Shown here: in pieces, positions 1 through 8,985 of the stretch
How positions within the stretch are numbered: the first letter of the stretch is position 1
Layout of the letters: each line of letters begins with the position of its first letter
From: Hyphococcus aureus
GTDB taxonomy: Bacteria; Pseudomonadota; Alphaproteobacteria; Caulobacterales; Parvularculaceae
Assembly: GCF_042643165.1 (NCBI RefSeq)
Contig: NZ_JBHRSH010000002.1
Location: forward strand, 434,001 to 498,000
Direction: 5' to 3'
DNA: 64,000 nt
Program-made: the position numbers and the translations under genes
Notes under the pieces: generated by a model
Told to the model about the DNA's origin: nothing
Seen by the model: the letters and a program-made list of their open reading frames with translations, nothing else
Databases searched by the model: none

Positions 1-3000
1 GGGTGCAGGCGGCGACGCCCGGCAAAGCGAGATCAACCTCGCGTCCGGTTTCCGGAAGGCGCATAACGACGACAACGGACCCGCTTTCGCGCGGGCTCGC
101 TGGACGCACCGACGCAAGCCGGCGTTTCAATCCGTCAAGCGCGTCAGGCGACGTCACTGAGACCCGTAATTGAGAAACGGTCGCGGCGGCGGCTTCGTCG
201 AGCTTGCGCATGGTCTCGCAGGTGAAGCGCACATCGCCATCGCGTTCTTCCACCGTGACACCGACAAGAACGAGCGAGCCGGACTCCATAAGATCGCGCG
301 ACGTGTTGAGCGTTTCAGAAAAAACCGTGATTTCAAATTCACCGCTTTGATCGGACAGCTCGACCCAGGCGAATGGCTTGCCGCTTTTTGACCGGCGCAT
401 TCTGACCGTGCGAATGACCCCCGCCATTTGCAGGGCGGCGCGCCCGCTTTTCGCACGGATCTGCGCATCCGCGTAAGTGACGACATTGAGGCGCTTGAGT
501 TCCTTTTCATAGTCGTCGAGAGGATGGCCGCTGAAATAGAAGCCGACAGCGGCGCGCTCTTCGTCAAGGCGAACCTGCGGCGTCCATTCTTCAGCGGTGG
601 GCAGCCTCGGTTTGGCGAGCGCCGGCGCGTCATCAAGAGCGAAGAGACCGCCCTGATCGCTTTTTTGTTCTTCATGATGGGCAGCTGAGGTTCGAATAAG
701 AAGCTCCGCCGAGGCGAAAGCCTGCGCGCGCGACGCGCAAAGATCATCAAGGGCGCCGGCGCGGGCGAGATTTTCAAGCGACCGCTTGCCAATGAGTTTC
801 AAATCCACCCGTTCTGCGAAGTCGATAAGATCCTTGAACCGGCCATTTTTCGAACGCTCGGCGGCGATATGCGCCATGGCGCCTTCACCTACATTTTTCA
901 CGGCCGAGAGCGCATAAACTATCGCGCCATCTTTCACGGAAAAATCCGCTTCGGAATGATTGATATGGGGCGGGCGAACCTCAACCTCGGTCCGGCGCGC
1001 TTCTTTCAGGAAGATGGCAAGCTTGTCGGTGTTAGCGCGGTCAAGCGACATCGACGCAGCGAGGAGCTCCGCCGGATAGTTCGCCTTCAACCATGCGGTC
1101 TGATAGGCGATATAGGCGTAAGCGGCGGCATGGGATTTGTTGAAACCATAACCGGCGAATTTCTGAACGAGATCGAAGATGGAGGAGGCTTTCGCCGGGT
1201 CCACATTCTTTTCCTTGGCGCCGTCAATGAACCGGACGCGCTGGAGATCCATCTCCTCCTTTTTCTTCTTGCCCATGGCGCGGCGCAGAAGGTCGGCCTC
1301 CCCCAGAGAGTAGCCGGAAAGGATCTGCGCGATCTGCATCACCTGTTCCTGATAGATGATGACGCCGTAGGTTTCTTTAAGCACGCCTTCGAGCAGGGGA
1401 TGGAGATAGTCCGGTTCCTGAAGGCCCTGTTTGCGTTCGATATAGGTCGGGATGTTCTCCATCGGCCCCGGACGATAGAGCGAGACAAGCGCGATAATGT
1501 CTTCAAGAGTATCGGGCTTCATGGCGCGCAGGGTGGAGCGCATTCCGGTGCTTTCCAGCTGGAACACACCGGTCGCCGCGCCTTCGCCAAGCATCTCGAA
1601 GGTGGGTTTGTCGTCGAGGGGGATCTCGTCCATTTTAAGCTCGACGCCGCGCTCCGCCGCATAACCGACGGCGCGAGCTATAACAGTTAGCGTTTTAAGG
1701 CCGAGAAAATCGAATTTGACGAGCCCCGCAGGCTCCACCCATTTCATATTGAATTGGGTCGCAGGCATGTCAGAGCGCGGATCGCGATAGAGCGGGACAA
1801 GTTCATCCAGGGGGCGATCGCCGATGACCACTCCGGCGGCATGTGTTGAGGCGTGGCGGTAAAGCCCTTCGAGCTTCAGCGCCTTTTCGATGAGGGCGGC
1901 GACGCCTTCATCTTCGTCACGCTGTTCCTTGAGACGCGGTTCGGTCTCCAGCGCTTCGGCAAGGGTCACCGGGTTGGCAGGATTGTTTGGCACCAGCTTA
2001 CAGATGCGGTCTACCTGGCCGAAGGGCATATTGAGGACGCGTCCCACATCACGCAGCACGGCCCGCGCCTGCAGCTTTCCGAAAGTGATGATTTGAGCGA
2101 CACGATCGCGGCCGTATTTTTCCTGGACGTAACGGATCACCTCGTCGCGCCGGTCCTGACAGAAATCGATATCGAAATCCGGCATGGAGACGCGTTCGGG
2201 ATTGAGGAAGCGCTCGAACAGAAGCCCGAACCGCAACGGATCGAGATCGGTGATCGTAAGCGACCAGGCGACAAGCGACCCCGCGCCCGACCCCCGGCCC
2301 GGCCCGACGGGAACATCCTCGCGCTTGGCCCATTTAATGAAGTCGGAAACGATCAGGAAGTAGCCCGGAAAACCCATGCGGTTGATGATATCAAGTTCAA
2401 CCTTGAGCCGGTCCCAATACTCGCTTTCTTCGGCGGCAGGCTCAATGACGCGCAGGCGCGCCTTGAGGCCTTCACGCGCCTGCCGCTCAAGCTCCATCGC
2501 TTCGGCGGCGGCCGCCTCCTCTCCCTCCCCCGCAAAACGCGGGAGGATCGGATCACGGAACCGGGGACGATAGGCGCAGCGTTGCGCCACCTCTATCGTG
2601 TTCTCAATCGCCTCGGGCAGATCGGCGAACAGCGCCGCCATCTCCTCAGCCGATTTGAAATAATGGTCAGGCGTCACCTTTCGCCTGTCGTCCTGATGGA
2701 CATAGGCGCCTTCGGCGACGCACATCAGCGCGTCATGAGCCTCATGATCGTCCGGGGCCGGAAAGAACGGCTCATTCGTGGCGACCAGCGGCAGATCCAG
2801 ATCATAGGCGAGATCGATCAGCGCCTCTTCGATGCTTTCTTCGTCACGGGCGGCGTGGCGCTGAACCTCCACATAGAGCCGGGCCGGAAACAGCCGCATC
2901 AGTTTTTCGAGCGCCGCACGCGCCTCGTCTTTGCGATCCTCGCGCAGGAGCCGGTCGATGGGTCCGTCATAGCCCCCGGTGAGGCAGATCATGTCACCGG

Positions 3001-3388
3001 CATGGGTTTTCAGAAAATCCAGACCGGCGCAGGGACCTTCATCAGAGCGGGAATTGAGGAACGCCTCACTGGTGATTTTCAGGAGGTTTTGATAGCCCGC
3101 CTCGGTCTGGGCGAGGAGAACAAGTGAGGGCTGGCGGCCGCCGCGCGGGGTCTGAAGCTCGAAATCAGCGCCGTCAAAAGCCTGCTGGATGCCGACAATC
3201 GGCTGAATGCCGGCCCCGGCGAGGGTCACCGAAGCCTCAAGCGCGCCGAACAAGTTATTTGTGTCCGTAACCGCGACGGCGGGCATCCCAGTTTCGAGGC
3301 AGAGCTCTTTCACCCGATTGATTGGGATCGCCCCCTCCGCGAGGGAGTAAGCCGAGTGCAGATGCAGATGGATGAATTGCGCCGTCAT
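1..3388 (-). CDS. dnaE: DNA polymerase III alpha subunit (3' end outside window)
   Basis: This is the replicative DNA polymerase catalytic subunit. About 1129 codons are visible and the C-terminus runs off the left edge; the E. coli protein is 1160 residues. The N-terminus opens with a PHP-type domain (HLHSAYSLAEGA near residues 8-20). The polymerase active-site motif PDFDIDF lies at about residues 402-408, matching the catalytic aspartates near 401 and 403 of E. coli DnaE. Further conserved stretches are GPGRGSGAGSLVAW, YRPGPMENIP, YQEQVMQIAQ and GYGFNKSHAAAYA. An OB-fold region follows near residues 1000-1080. The ATG at 3388 is the natural start, directly before the PHP motif. A 31-codon ORF ends 44 bp upstream on the same strand and may be cotranscribed. 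Identity is certain. Confidence 0.98.
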   Translation of the reverse strand, partial: MTAQFIHLHLHSAYSLAEGAIPINRVKELCLETGMPAVAVTDTNNLFGALEASVTLAGAGIQPIVGIQQAFDGADFELQTPRGGRQPSLVLLAQTEAGYQNLLKITSEAFLNSRSDEGPCAGLDFLKTHAGDMICLTGGYDGPIDRLLREDRKDEARAALEKLMRLFPARLYVEVQRHAARDEESIEEALIDLAYDLDLPLVATNEPFFPAPDDHEAHDALMCVAEGAYVHQDDRRKVTPDHYFKSAEEMAALFADLPEAIENTIEVAQRCAYRPRFRDPILPRFAGEGEEAAAAEAMELERQAREGLKARLRVIEPAAEESEYWDRLKVELDIINRMGFPGYFLIVSDFIKWAKREDVPVGPGRGSGAGSLVAWSLTITDLDPLRFGLLFERFLNPERVSMPDFDIDFCQDRRDEVIRYVQEKYGRDRVAQIITFGKLQARAVLRDVGRVLNMPFGQVDRICKLVPNNPANPVTLAEALETEPRLKEQRDEDEGVAALIEKALKLEGLYRHASTHAAGVVIGDRPLDELVPLYRDPRSDMPATQFNMKWVEPAGLVKFDFLGLKTLTVIARAVGYAAERGVELKMDEIPLDDKPTFEMLGEGAATGVFQLESTGMRSTLRAMKPDTLEDIIALVSLYRPGPMENIPTYIERKQGLQEPDYLHPLLEGVLKETYGVIIYQEQVMQIAQILSGYSLGEADLLRRAMGKKKKEEMDLQRVRFIDGAKEKNVDPAKASSIFDLVQKFAGYGFNKSHAAAYAYIAYQTAWLKANYPAELLAASMSLDRANTDKLAIFLKEARRTEVEVRPPHINHSEADFSVKDGAIVYALSAVKNVGEGAMAHIAAERSKNGRFKDLIDFAERVDLKLIGKRSLENLARAGALDDLCASRAQAFASAELLIRTSAAHHEEQKSDQGGLFALDDAPALAKPRLPTAEEWTPQVRLDEERAAVGFYFSGHPLDDYEKELKRLNVVTYADAQIRAKSGRAALQMAGVIRTVRMRRSKSGKPFAWVELSDQSGEFEITVFSETLNTSRDLMESGSLVLVGVTVEERDGDVRFTCETMRKLDEAAAATVSQLRVSVTSPDALDGLKRRLASVRPASPRESGSVVVVMRLPETGREVDLALPGVAACT

Positions 3389-3432
3389 GGCGGCCCCCGC
3401 GTTCGTCTGACACAATGTGAAAGGAACGCGGA

Positions 3433-3528
3433 TTACGCCCCGAGCAAGACGCTCCAGAACTGGGCCGCGCCTATAACCATGATGAGTACGCCGAGTCCGA
3501 TGACGTCACGCAAGCTTTCGTTTTCCAT
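3433..3528 (-). CDS. 31-residue single-pass membrane protein upstream of dnaE
   Basis: I do not recognise this small protein. The sequence starts MENESLRDVIGLGVLIMVIG, continues AAQFWSVLLGA and stops at TAA. A short acidic and polar N-terminus is followed by about 22 hydrophobic residues, so a single membrane helix is expected. An AGGAG ribosome binding site lies 7 nt before the ATG, which is better than many annotated starts in this window. It lies 44 bp upstream of dnaE on the same strand. No function can be assigned. The ribosome binding site and the clean helix make it a likely real gene, but 31 codons is short enough for chance. Confidence 0.5.
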   Translation of the reverse strand: MENESLRDVIGLGVLIMVIGAAQFWSVLLGA

Positions 3529-3602
3529 AAGACGCTCCTGGTCCTGTTTGCTTCAAGAGTTCGTCCTTTGTTCTTTATTCCTGTTTTGTTCTCGTGTCCA
3601 GT

Positions 3603-3632
3603 AAAAACCGGCGGGAAAATTTCCCCGCCGGC
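3603..3632 (-). terminator. Rho-independent terminator after the acetyltransferase gene
   Basis: An 8-bp perfect GC-rich stem (3608-3615 pairing with 3624-3631, 8-nt loop) is followed on the minus strand by TTTTT. It lies about 27 bp after the stop of the hexapeptide acetyltransferase and ends that transcript before the small ORF and dnaE. Confidence 0.85.
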
Positions 3633-3658
3633 TGAAATCAAAAATTCATTCTGAATTT

Positions 3659-4321
3659 TCAGTTGCTTGCACGCTCCAAGGCGTCGACATCCGCGCCCCG
3701 GATGGCGTCAAGGCTGGCGGTGATCTTCGCCGCCGGCCAATTCCACCAGGCAATAGCGAGGAGCCGAGCGATGGTCTCATCGTCAAAGCGCTGGCGAATG
3801 GTCTTCGCCGGGTTGCCGACCGCAATGCCATAGGCCGGTACGTCGGAGGCGACGACAGCTTTGGAGCCGATAATCGCACCGTCGCCAATCGTGACACCGG
3901 GCATAATCACCGCATCCGTGCCGATCCAGACGTCGTTGCCGATCACGGTGTCGCCCCGCGCGCCTTGCGACCAGTCATAGCCGGGGTCTTCCCAGCCCTT
4001 GCCAAAGATCGCGAAGGGATAGGTAGAGAGCCCATCCATCCGGTGGTTGCCGCCACCCATGATGAATTCAACACCGACTGCAATCGCGCAGAACCGGCCA
4101 ACGATCAGCCGGTCGCCGAGATGCTCGAAATGATAGCGCACGCAGCGTTCATAGAACTGTTCAGGCCCGTGCACGGGATCGTCGTAATAGGTGTAGTCGC
4201 CAATCTCGACATTCGGGCGGTCTATGAGCGGCTTTAGAAAGCCGACTTGGGCGTAGCCGTCCATGGGATGAATTTCTTGAGGGTCAGGCCCGTGCTGGGC
4301 CTCTTTGTGAAGGTCAGACAT
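3659..4321 (-). CDS. Hexapeptide-repeat acetyltransferase, CatB/Vat (XAT) family
   Basis: This is a 220-residue left-handed beta-helix acetyltransferase of the xenobiotic acetyltransferase group, which moves acetyl from acetyl-CoA to a hydroxyl of chloramphenicol or streptogramin A in characterised members. Seen here: the family N-terminus RPNVEIGDYTYYDDP (about 35-49), GRFCAIAVGVEFIMGG and the catalytic-histidine motif NHRMDG (H93). The hexapeptide repeats GNDVWIGTDAVIMPGVTIGDGAIIGS (about 126-151, given as motifs) and the C-terminal GNPAKTIRQRF follow. It stands alone with its own terminator. Chromosomal members often have unknown substrates, so drug resistance is only a possibility. Family assignment is firm, substrate is not. 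Confidence 0.88.
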   Translation of the reverse strand: MSDLHKEAQHGPDPQEIHPMDGYAQVGFLKPLIDRPNVEIGDYTYYDDPVHGPEQFYERCVRYHFEHLGDRLIVGRFCAIAVGVEFIMGGGNHRMDGLSTYPFAIFGKGWEDPGYDWSQGARGDTVIGNDVWIGTDAVIMPGVTIGDGAIIGSKAVVASDVPAYGIAVGNPAKTIRQRFDDETIARLLAIAWWNWPAAKITASLDAIRGADVDALERASN

Positions 4322-4473
4322 AACAACTCCAGTCGGAAAAAATACGCAAGCACGCCTTTCAAAAAGCGATGCGGCGGCGTTTCTGATGTTCCGGCCTAGT
4401 TGTTCACTGTTCTGATGATCCTTCTGTTATTTGGCGTCTCTGGCGCAGTCGGCAAGACAAAGTCTTTACCGAG

Positions 4474-5685
4474 CTAAAATCGCGTATAATCGATTGCTTT
4501 CGTGCGGTCAATAAAACCGGTTTTCCCTTCCAGAGGATATTTGAGGCCAGTGGCGCAATTGAACAGGATAACGCGGTCGGATTTCGAAACGCGGCCATCC
4601 TTCAGCGATTGTCTGTAGGCTGCATAAGTGGCGGCGCCTTCGGGACACAGCAACAATCCTTCATCGCGCGCAATGGCGTCGCGCGCTTCGAAGATTTCAT
4701 TTTCTTCGATCGCAATCGCAAAGCCATTTGACTCGCGCACAGCGCGCAGGATCAGGAAATCGCCCACAGCAATGGGAACGCGAATGCCCGCCGCTGCGGT
4801 CCACGCATTCTCCCAAAGAGGCGCATGCTCCGCGTCCTCCTCCCACGCCTTCACGATCGGTGCGCAACCGGCGGCCTGAACCGCGATCATTTTCGGCCGT
4901 TTCGATCCGATCCAGCCGATCGCTTCCAGCTCTTCAAAAGCCTTCCACATGCCGATGAGGCCAGTCCCGCCGCCGGTGGGATAAAAGATCGCATCAGGCA
5001 ACTCCCATCCCAGCTGTTCGGCGAGTTCGAGGCCCATCGTCTTTTTGCCTTCGATTCGATAAGGCTCCTTCAGCGTCGAAACATCGAACCAGCCGGCTTT
5101 CTCTTTGCCCTCGCCGACAATCTTGCCGCAATCATTGATGAGGCCGTTGACGCGATACACATCCCCGCCCTGTAACGCGATCTCCTCCACATTGACCTGC
5201 GGCGTGTCATCAGGACAGAAAATCGTCGTCTTCATGCCCGCCGCAGAGGCGTAGGCGGCCATGGCGGCGCCGGCGTTTCCATTTGTCGGCATGGCGAGAT
5301 GACCAAGCCCCAGCTCTTTGGCCATGGAAACCGCGAGCGCGAGCCCGCGCGCCTTGAACGAGCCCGTCGGAAGGCGGCCCTCGTCCTTCACGATAATCTC
5401 GCCGGTGACGCCCGCCGCTTTTTCCGCATGGTTGAGGCGGATTAGCGGCGTCACCACTTCGCCTAACGTAATGCGGTTCTCCGGCTTCACGACCGGCAGG
5501 AATTCGCGATAGCGCCAGAAACCATCCGTACGCTGCGCAAGGGCATCCTTAGTGATCATCTTCGATAAAGAACCGAGATCATAACGCACGAGCAGGGGCT
5601 TTCCCGCCGCCGACAGGCCGTGGACGCGCCCCGCCTCATAGCGTTCGCCCGTATAGGAACATTCAAGATGGGTTACAAAACTCAA
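4474..5685 (-). CDS. thrC: Threonine synthase
   Basis: This PLP enzyme converts O-phospho-L-homoserine to threonine. The 403 residues show the fold-type II PLP pattern. The N-terminus has the Cys-containing strand THLECSYTGERY, the PLP lysine is in TGSFKARG (K111), the phosphate-binding loop is TNGNAGAAMAAYA, and YPTGGGTGLIGMWKA lies near 240. The start is TTG at 5685: its TTGA overlaps the stop of the TPR gene upstream, and a GGAAGG ribosome binding site sits inside the last codons of that gene, so translation is probably coupled. Related threonine-synthase-like enzymes such as diaminopropionate ammonia-lyase or cysteate synthase share this fold, but the N-terminal extension fits ThrC. Confidence 0.9.
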   Translation of the reverse strand: MSFVTHLECSYTGERYEAGRVHGLSAAGKPLLVRYDLGSLSKMITKDALAQRTDGFWRYREFLPVVKPENRITLGEVVTPLIRLNHAEKAAGVTGEIIVKDEGRLPTGSFKARGLALAVSMAKELGLGHLAMPTNGNAGAAMAAYASAAGMKTTIFCPDDTPQVNVEEIALQGGDVYRVNGLINDCGKIVGEGKEKAGWFDVSTLKEPYRIEGKKTMGLELAEQLGWELPDAIFYPTGGGTGLIGMWKAFEELEAIGWIGSKRPKMIAVQAAGCAPIVKAWEEDAEHAPLWENAWTAAAGIRVPIAVGDFLILRAVRESNGFAIAIEENEIFEARDAIARDEGLLLCPEGAATYAAYRQSLKDGRVSKSDRVILFNCATGLKYPLEGKTGFIDRTKAIDYTRF

Positions 5686-6218
5686 TTTCGGCCTTCCACC
5701 TTGTCTCGCGCTTGAGAGAAATTCGGATTGAGATCAAGCGCCGTCTGGTATGCTTCTTTGGCCTTTTCAGACATCTTTTGCGCGTCATAAGCAAGGCCAA
5801 TATTGTACCATGCAGCCCACGGCTTTGAGAGTTCAAAGTCGAGCGACTGGCGATAATCGGTCAGCGCATCGTCATATTGACGCATCAGGTAATAGCTGTT
5901 GCCGCGATTGAGATACGCCTCGCCGAGGCCGCCATCTATATCGAGAGCATTGTTGAAGTCACTGATCGCGGCGCTAACTTCGCCTTCGCGATTTAAGATG
6001 ATGCCGCGGTTAACGAACGTTTTCTTGCGGTCGCCGCGTGACATGGCGTTATCGACAAGCGCCTTGTCGCAAGGCCCTGTATCGCCGGAAAATTCGTTTC
6101 GGGCGTTTTCATAACAAGCCAGAGCGTCAGTGGCGCCGATGGTTGTGACCGACATCTGGGCCATGGCCGATGTCGAGAGAGTGAACAATACGCAAACAAG
6201 ACCAGTGGTGATTTTCAT
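5682..6218 (-). CDS. Secreted TPR-repeat protein
   Basis: A 178-residue exported protein with a signal peptide (residues 1-20, MKITTGLVCVLF...AMAQ) and about three to four tetratricopeptide repeats (about 75-172). Typical TPR positions are visible in GEAYLNRGNSYYLMRQYDDA and WYNIGLAYDAQKMSEKAKEA. Two cysteines near residues 37 and 51 could form a disulfide. I chose the ATG at 6218 because it begins the signal peptide and follows GGAGCCGTTCCC; an upstream in-frame start would place 40 uncharacteristic residues before it. It overlaps thrC by 4 bp. TPRs suggest protein-protein contact in the periplasm. No specific role can be read from the sequence. Confidence 0.85.
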   Translation of the reverse strand: MKITTGLVCVLFTLSTSAMAQMSVTTIGATDALACYENARNEFSGDTGPCDKALVDNAMSRGDRKKTFVNRGIILNREGEVSAAISDFNNALDIDGGLGEAYLNRGNSYYLMRQYDDALTDYRQSLDFELSKPWAAWYNIGLAYDAQKMSEKAKEAYQTALDLNPNFSQARDKVEGRN

Positions 6219-6368
6219 GGGAACGGCTCCTATTTGCACACATCTAGAGTGTAACCGCACTCGGCGGGGATAAGAAGAAAAAGCTTGGTTCCGGGGGCCT
6301 TGAAGACCCTTGTGCGATGCAGCATGTATGGCGTCCAAGAGATCAAGGCAAGCTAAAGGAGCAATACC

Positions 6369-7151
6369 ATGACTTCACCGCTAAACGCCGTCATTACTGG
6401 CTCCACCTCCGGCATCGGACTTGGCGTCGCGACCGCGTTCGCCGCCGAGGGCTGGAATATCATGCTCAACGGATTTGGCGACGCCGGCGAGATCGAGGGG
6501 GTCCGCGCCGGACTTGAAGACCGATATGGCGTCAAGGTTCTCTATAACGGCGCGGATATGACCAAGCCGGAGGAAATCCACGCCCTGATGGCTGAGGCGG
6601 AGACAGCCTTCGGGCAAGTTGATGTTCTTGTGAACAATGCCGGCATCCAGCATGTCTCGCCGCTGGAGGATTTCCCCGAAGCAAAATGGGACGCGATCAT
6701 CGCGATCAACCTGTCTTCCGCGTTTCACACGACAAAAGCCGTCTTCGCCGGCATGAAAGAGCGAAAGTTCGGTCGCATCATCAATATCGCCTCCGCCCAT
6801 GGGCTAGTCGCCTCGCCTTTCAAATCGGCTTATGTGGCCGCAAAACACGGCATTGTCGGCTTTACAAAAACCATCGCGCTGGAAGGCGCCGAACATGGCG
6901 TCACCTGCAACGCGATCTGTCCTGGCTATGTGAAAACCCCACTCGTTGAAAAACAAATTCCCGATACGGCGAAAGCGCGCGGCATGACCGAGGAAGAAGT
7001 CGTGCAGAAAGTCATTCTCGACGCTCAGCCGACTAAACAATTTGTCACTGTCGAACAGATCGGCGCGCTTGCCGTGTTCCTGTGTTCTGACAACGCGGCG
7101 CAGATCACCGGCGCCACACAACAGATCGACGGCGGCTGGGTCGCCCATTAA
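6369..7151 (+). CDS. bdhA: 3-hydroxybutyrate dehydrogenase
   Basis: This short-chain dehydrogenase interconverts (R)-3-hydroxybutyrate and acetoacetate with NAD, the oxidation step after polyhydroxybutyrate breakdown. At 260 residues it has the usual length. The Rossmann motif GSTSGIG lies at 11-17, NNAG near 90, and the catalytic Ser142, Tyr155 and Lys159 in SAYVAAKHG. The C-terminal QITGATQQIDGGWVAH is typical of BdhA. A strong AAAGGAG precedes the ATG. Its stop overlaps the start of the patatin gene by one base, so the two are one unit. Other SDRs share the catalytic residues, but overall similarity to BdhA is strong. Confidence 0.93.
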   Translation: MTSPLNAVITGSTSGIGLGVATAFAAEGWNIMLNGFGDAGEIEGVRAGLEDRYGVKVLYNGADMTKPEEIHALMAEAETAFGQVDVLVNNAGIQHVSPLEDFPEAKWDAIIAINLSSAFHTTKAVFAGMKERKFGRIINIASAHGLVASPFKSAYVAAKHGIVGFTKTIALEGAEHGVTCNAICPGYVKTPLVEKQIPDTAKARGMTEEEVVQKVILDAQPTKQFVTVEQIGALAVFLCSDNAAQITGATQQIDGGWVAH

Positions 7152-8218
7152 TGACAGCGAAAAAAGGCATCAACCTCGCCTTTCAGGGCGGCGGCGCACA
7201 TGGCGCCGTCACCTGGGGCGTCGCCGATCGCCTGCTTGAAGACGATCGCATCACCATTGATGCAATTTCGGGATCAAGCGCCGGCGCGGTGAACGCCGCC
7301 GCTGTCGCCTATGGCCTGCACAAGAATGGCGCAAAAGGCGCGCGCGATACGCTTGATCTGCTATGGAAACGCATTAGCGCCGCAGGGGAAGTCTACAGTC
7401 CGATGACGTCGGGACCGCTCCCCTTGCCGACCGGCGCGGCCAGTTTCGCCAGCGCCCTCACCTATCAGTTCTTTGACGCGGTGACCCGCACCTTTTCGCC
7501 CTACCAGTTCAATCCGTTTGATGTGAATCCCCTGAGGCGCATCCTCGATAGCTGCATCGACTTTGACAGTCTTAAAACTTGCAAGGCGACGAAGTTGTTT
7601 ATCGCCGCCACCAATGTTCGCTCCGGAAAAGTTCATGTTTTCGAGACAAAAGACATGTCGACCGACGTCGTGTGCGCCTCGGCCTGCCTTCCCTTCATTT
7701 ACAAGGCCGTTGAGATTGACGGAGAAGATTACTGGGATGGCGGCTATATGGGAAACCCCGTCCTGTTTCCGTTTTTCTATGAGGCGGTCACGTCTGACGT
7801 TGTTATCGTGCATGTGAATCCTATTGAACGCGACGAAGTCCCCATGACCGCGGCTGAGATTATGAACAGAGTGAACGAGATAAGCTTCAACTCTTCGCTG
7901 TTACGCGAATTACGCGCGATCAATTTCGTGCATAAACTTCTCGATGACGGCTGGATCAAGGACGAATATCGCGACCGGTTGCGCAATATCCGCATTCATT
8001 CGATCCGCTCCGACCGCGCCCTTGAAGACTTTGACGTGTCCAGCAAGTTCCGCACGGACTGGAGCTTTCTCTCTGAGCTGAAAGAAAAAGGGCGCCAGAT
8101 CGCTGATGCATGGCTGGCGGAAAATTTCGACTATCTGGGCAATAAATCCTCGGTCAATCTGGCGGAAATGTTCTCGACGGGTGAACGCCCCAACACGAAT
8201 GAAAAATCCGCCGTCTAA
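7151..8218 (+). CDS. Patatin-like phospholipase/acyl hydrolase
   Basis: A 355-residue cytoplasmic patatin-family serine hydrolase. The oxyanion hole is GGGAHG (13-18), the nucleophile motif GSSAG (41-45, Ser43), and the dyad aspartate is in DGGYMGNP (Asp196). There is no signal peptide and the C-terminal 140 residues are less conserved. It is fused transcriptionally to bdhA (1-bp stop/start overlap). A neighbouring patatin and 3-hydroxybutyrate dehydrogenase is a recurrent pairing in Alphaproteobacteria, and a part in mobilising polyhydroxybutyrate or storage-granule lipid is a reasonable inference but unproven. Family certain, substrate unknown. Confidence 0.9.
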   Translation: MTAKKGINLAFQGGGAHGAVTWGVADRLLEDDRITIDAISGSSAGAVNAAAVAYGLHKNGAKGARDTLDLLWKRISAAGEVYSPMTSGPLPLPTGAASFASALTYQFFDAVTRTFSPYQFNPFDVNPLRRILDSCIDFDSLKTCKATKLFIAATNVRSGKVHVFETKDMSTDVVCASACLPFIYKAVEIDGEDYWDGGYMGNPVLFPFFYEAVTSDVVIVHVNPIERDEVPMTAAEIMNRVNEISFNSSLLRELRAINFVHKLLDDGWIKDEYRDRLRNIRIHSIRSDRALEDFDVSSKFRTDWSFLSELKEKGRQIADAWLAENFDYLGNKSSVNLAEMFSTGERPNTNEKSAV

Positions 8219-8253
8219 CGAAAAAGTTCCGTTTCGATCACCTTAAATTCTTT

Positions 8254-8288
8254 TCATGACAGCCAAGTCATGACGTGAACGTCATGAC
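8254..8288. promoter_or_regulatory. Three TCATGAC iterons at 14-bp spacing
   Basis: TCATGAC occurs at 8254, 8268 and 8282, each exactly 14 bp from the next; the last two are in GTCATGAC, itself palindromic. They lie 95-129 bp upstream of the EF-hand protein start, in the 164-bp gap after the patatin gene. The regular spacing suggests a binding site for a multimeric regulator, but 14 bp is not an integral helical repeat, and no regulator is identified. Confidence 0.4.
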
Positions 8289-8382
8289 CAAGGCTTAACT
8301 AACATCCGCCGCAAACAATATTAATTACTCCTTGCACGGCGCAATAAGATGCGTCGAACCTAAACCTACAAAGGAGGCAATT

Positions 8383-8928
8383 ATGTTACGCATGCTTATT
8401 CTTGGCGCATCCGCTTTTGCACTTGCGCCGTTGGCGGCGAACGCCCAGCAAACAATGACGCCGGAAACTGAAGGGTCGGTGAACATTGAAGCGGGAGCCA
8501 CCATCATCGACGCGAGCCAGGTTGTGACGCGCGACGAAGCCAAGCTCTACGCCGAGTCAGAATTCCTTCAAGCCGATCAAAATGATGACGGCACTGTCGA
8601 CCAGTCGGAATTCCTCGCTTACGCCGCCGCGCGCGCGCCGATAAACGACCCCGCGCTAAGCATTCCGGACGAAGCTATCGACACGGAAGGCGCAACCCCG
8701 CCAGAAACGGCCGGCATGGAAGCAAAAGCTGAAACAGCGACAACCGCAGAAGAACAGTTTGCGGAAATCAGCAAAGGCGATGAAGCCATCTCCCATGATG
8801 AATTAGTGGAAGCGCGCGTCGCACAGTTCGACGAAGCTGACCAGAATGACGATGAAGCACTTGATGAAACCGAACGCCAGCAATTCGCCGCCTTGGCTAA
8901 AGTCAAAGCGCCCGGCAGCACCCTCTAA
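8383..8928 (+). CDS. Secreted EF-hand domain protein
   Basis: A 181-residue exported acidic protein. The signal peptide covers about residues 1-22 (cleavage after ANA). A canonical 12-residue EF-hand loop DQNDDGTVDQSE lies at 65-76. A second loop, DQNDDEALDETE at 153-164, has Glu in place of the usual Gly at position 6, so its calcium binding may be weaker. The middle is rich in Ala, Glu and Thr and probably disordered. The ATG at 8383 follows AAGGAGG, which fixes the start over an upstream in-frame ATG. A hairpin terminator follows. Likely a periplasmic or surface calcium-binding protein; no enzymatic motif is seen. Confidence 0.85.
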   Translation: MLRMLILGASAFALAPLAANAQQTMTPETEGSVNIEAGATIIDASQVVTRDEAKLYAESEFLQADQNDDGTVDQSEFLAYAAARAPINDPALSIPDEAIDTEGATPPETAGMEAKAETATTAEEQFAEISKGDEAISHDELVEARVAQFDEADQNDDEALDETERQQFAALAKVKAPGSTL

Positions 8929-8950
8929 GACACACCGCGCTCTCTCAAAT

Positions 8951-8981
8951 AACCCCGCGGCTGCGCCCCGGCTGCGGGGTT
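8951..8981. terminator. Hairpin terminator between convergent genes
   Basis: An 8-bp perfect stem AACCCCGC (8951-8958) with GCGGGGTT (8974-8981) encloses a GC-rich loop. It lies between the convergent EF-hand and acyltransferase genes and can serve both directions. U-tracts are short on both sides. Confidence 0.65.
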
Positions 8982-8985
8982 GTTC

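Noticed and set aside
1853..3127. 424-codon plus-strand ORF
   Set aside because: It lies wholly over dnaE on the opposite strand, has no family features, and dnaE reads through with all polymerase motifs.
8387..8400. Possible phage or plasmid iteron origin because of the direct repeats upstream
   Set aside because: Only three short units, no AT-rich unwinding region, no rep gene nearby.
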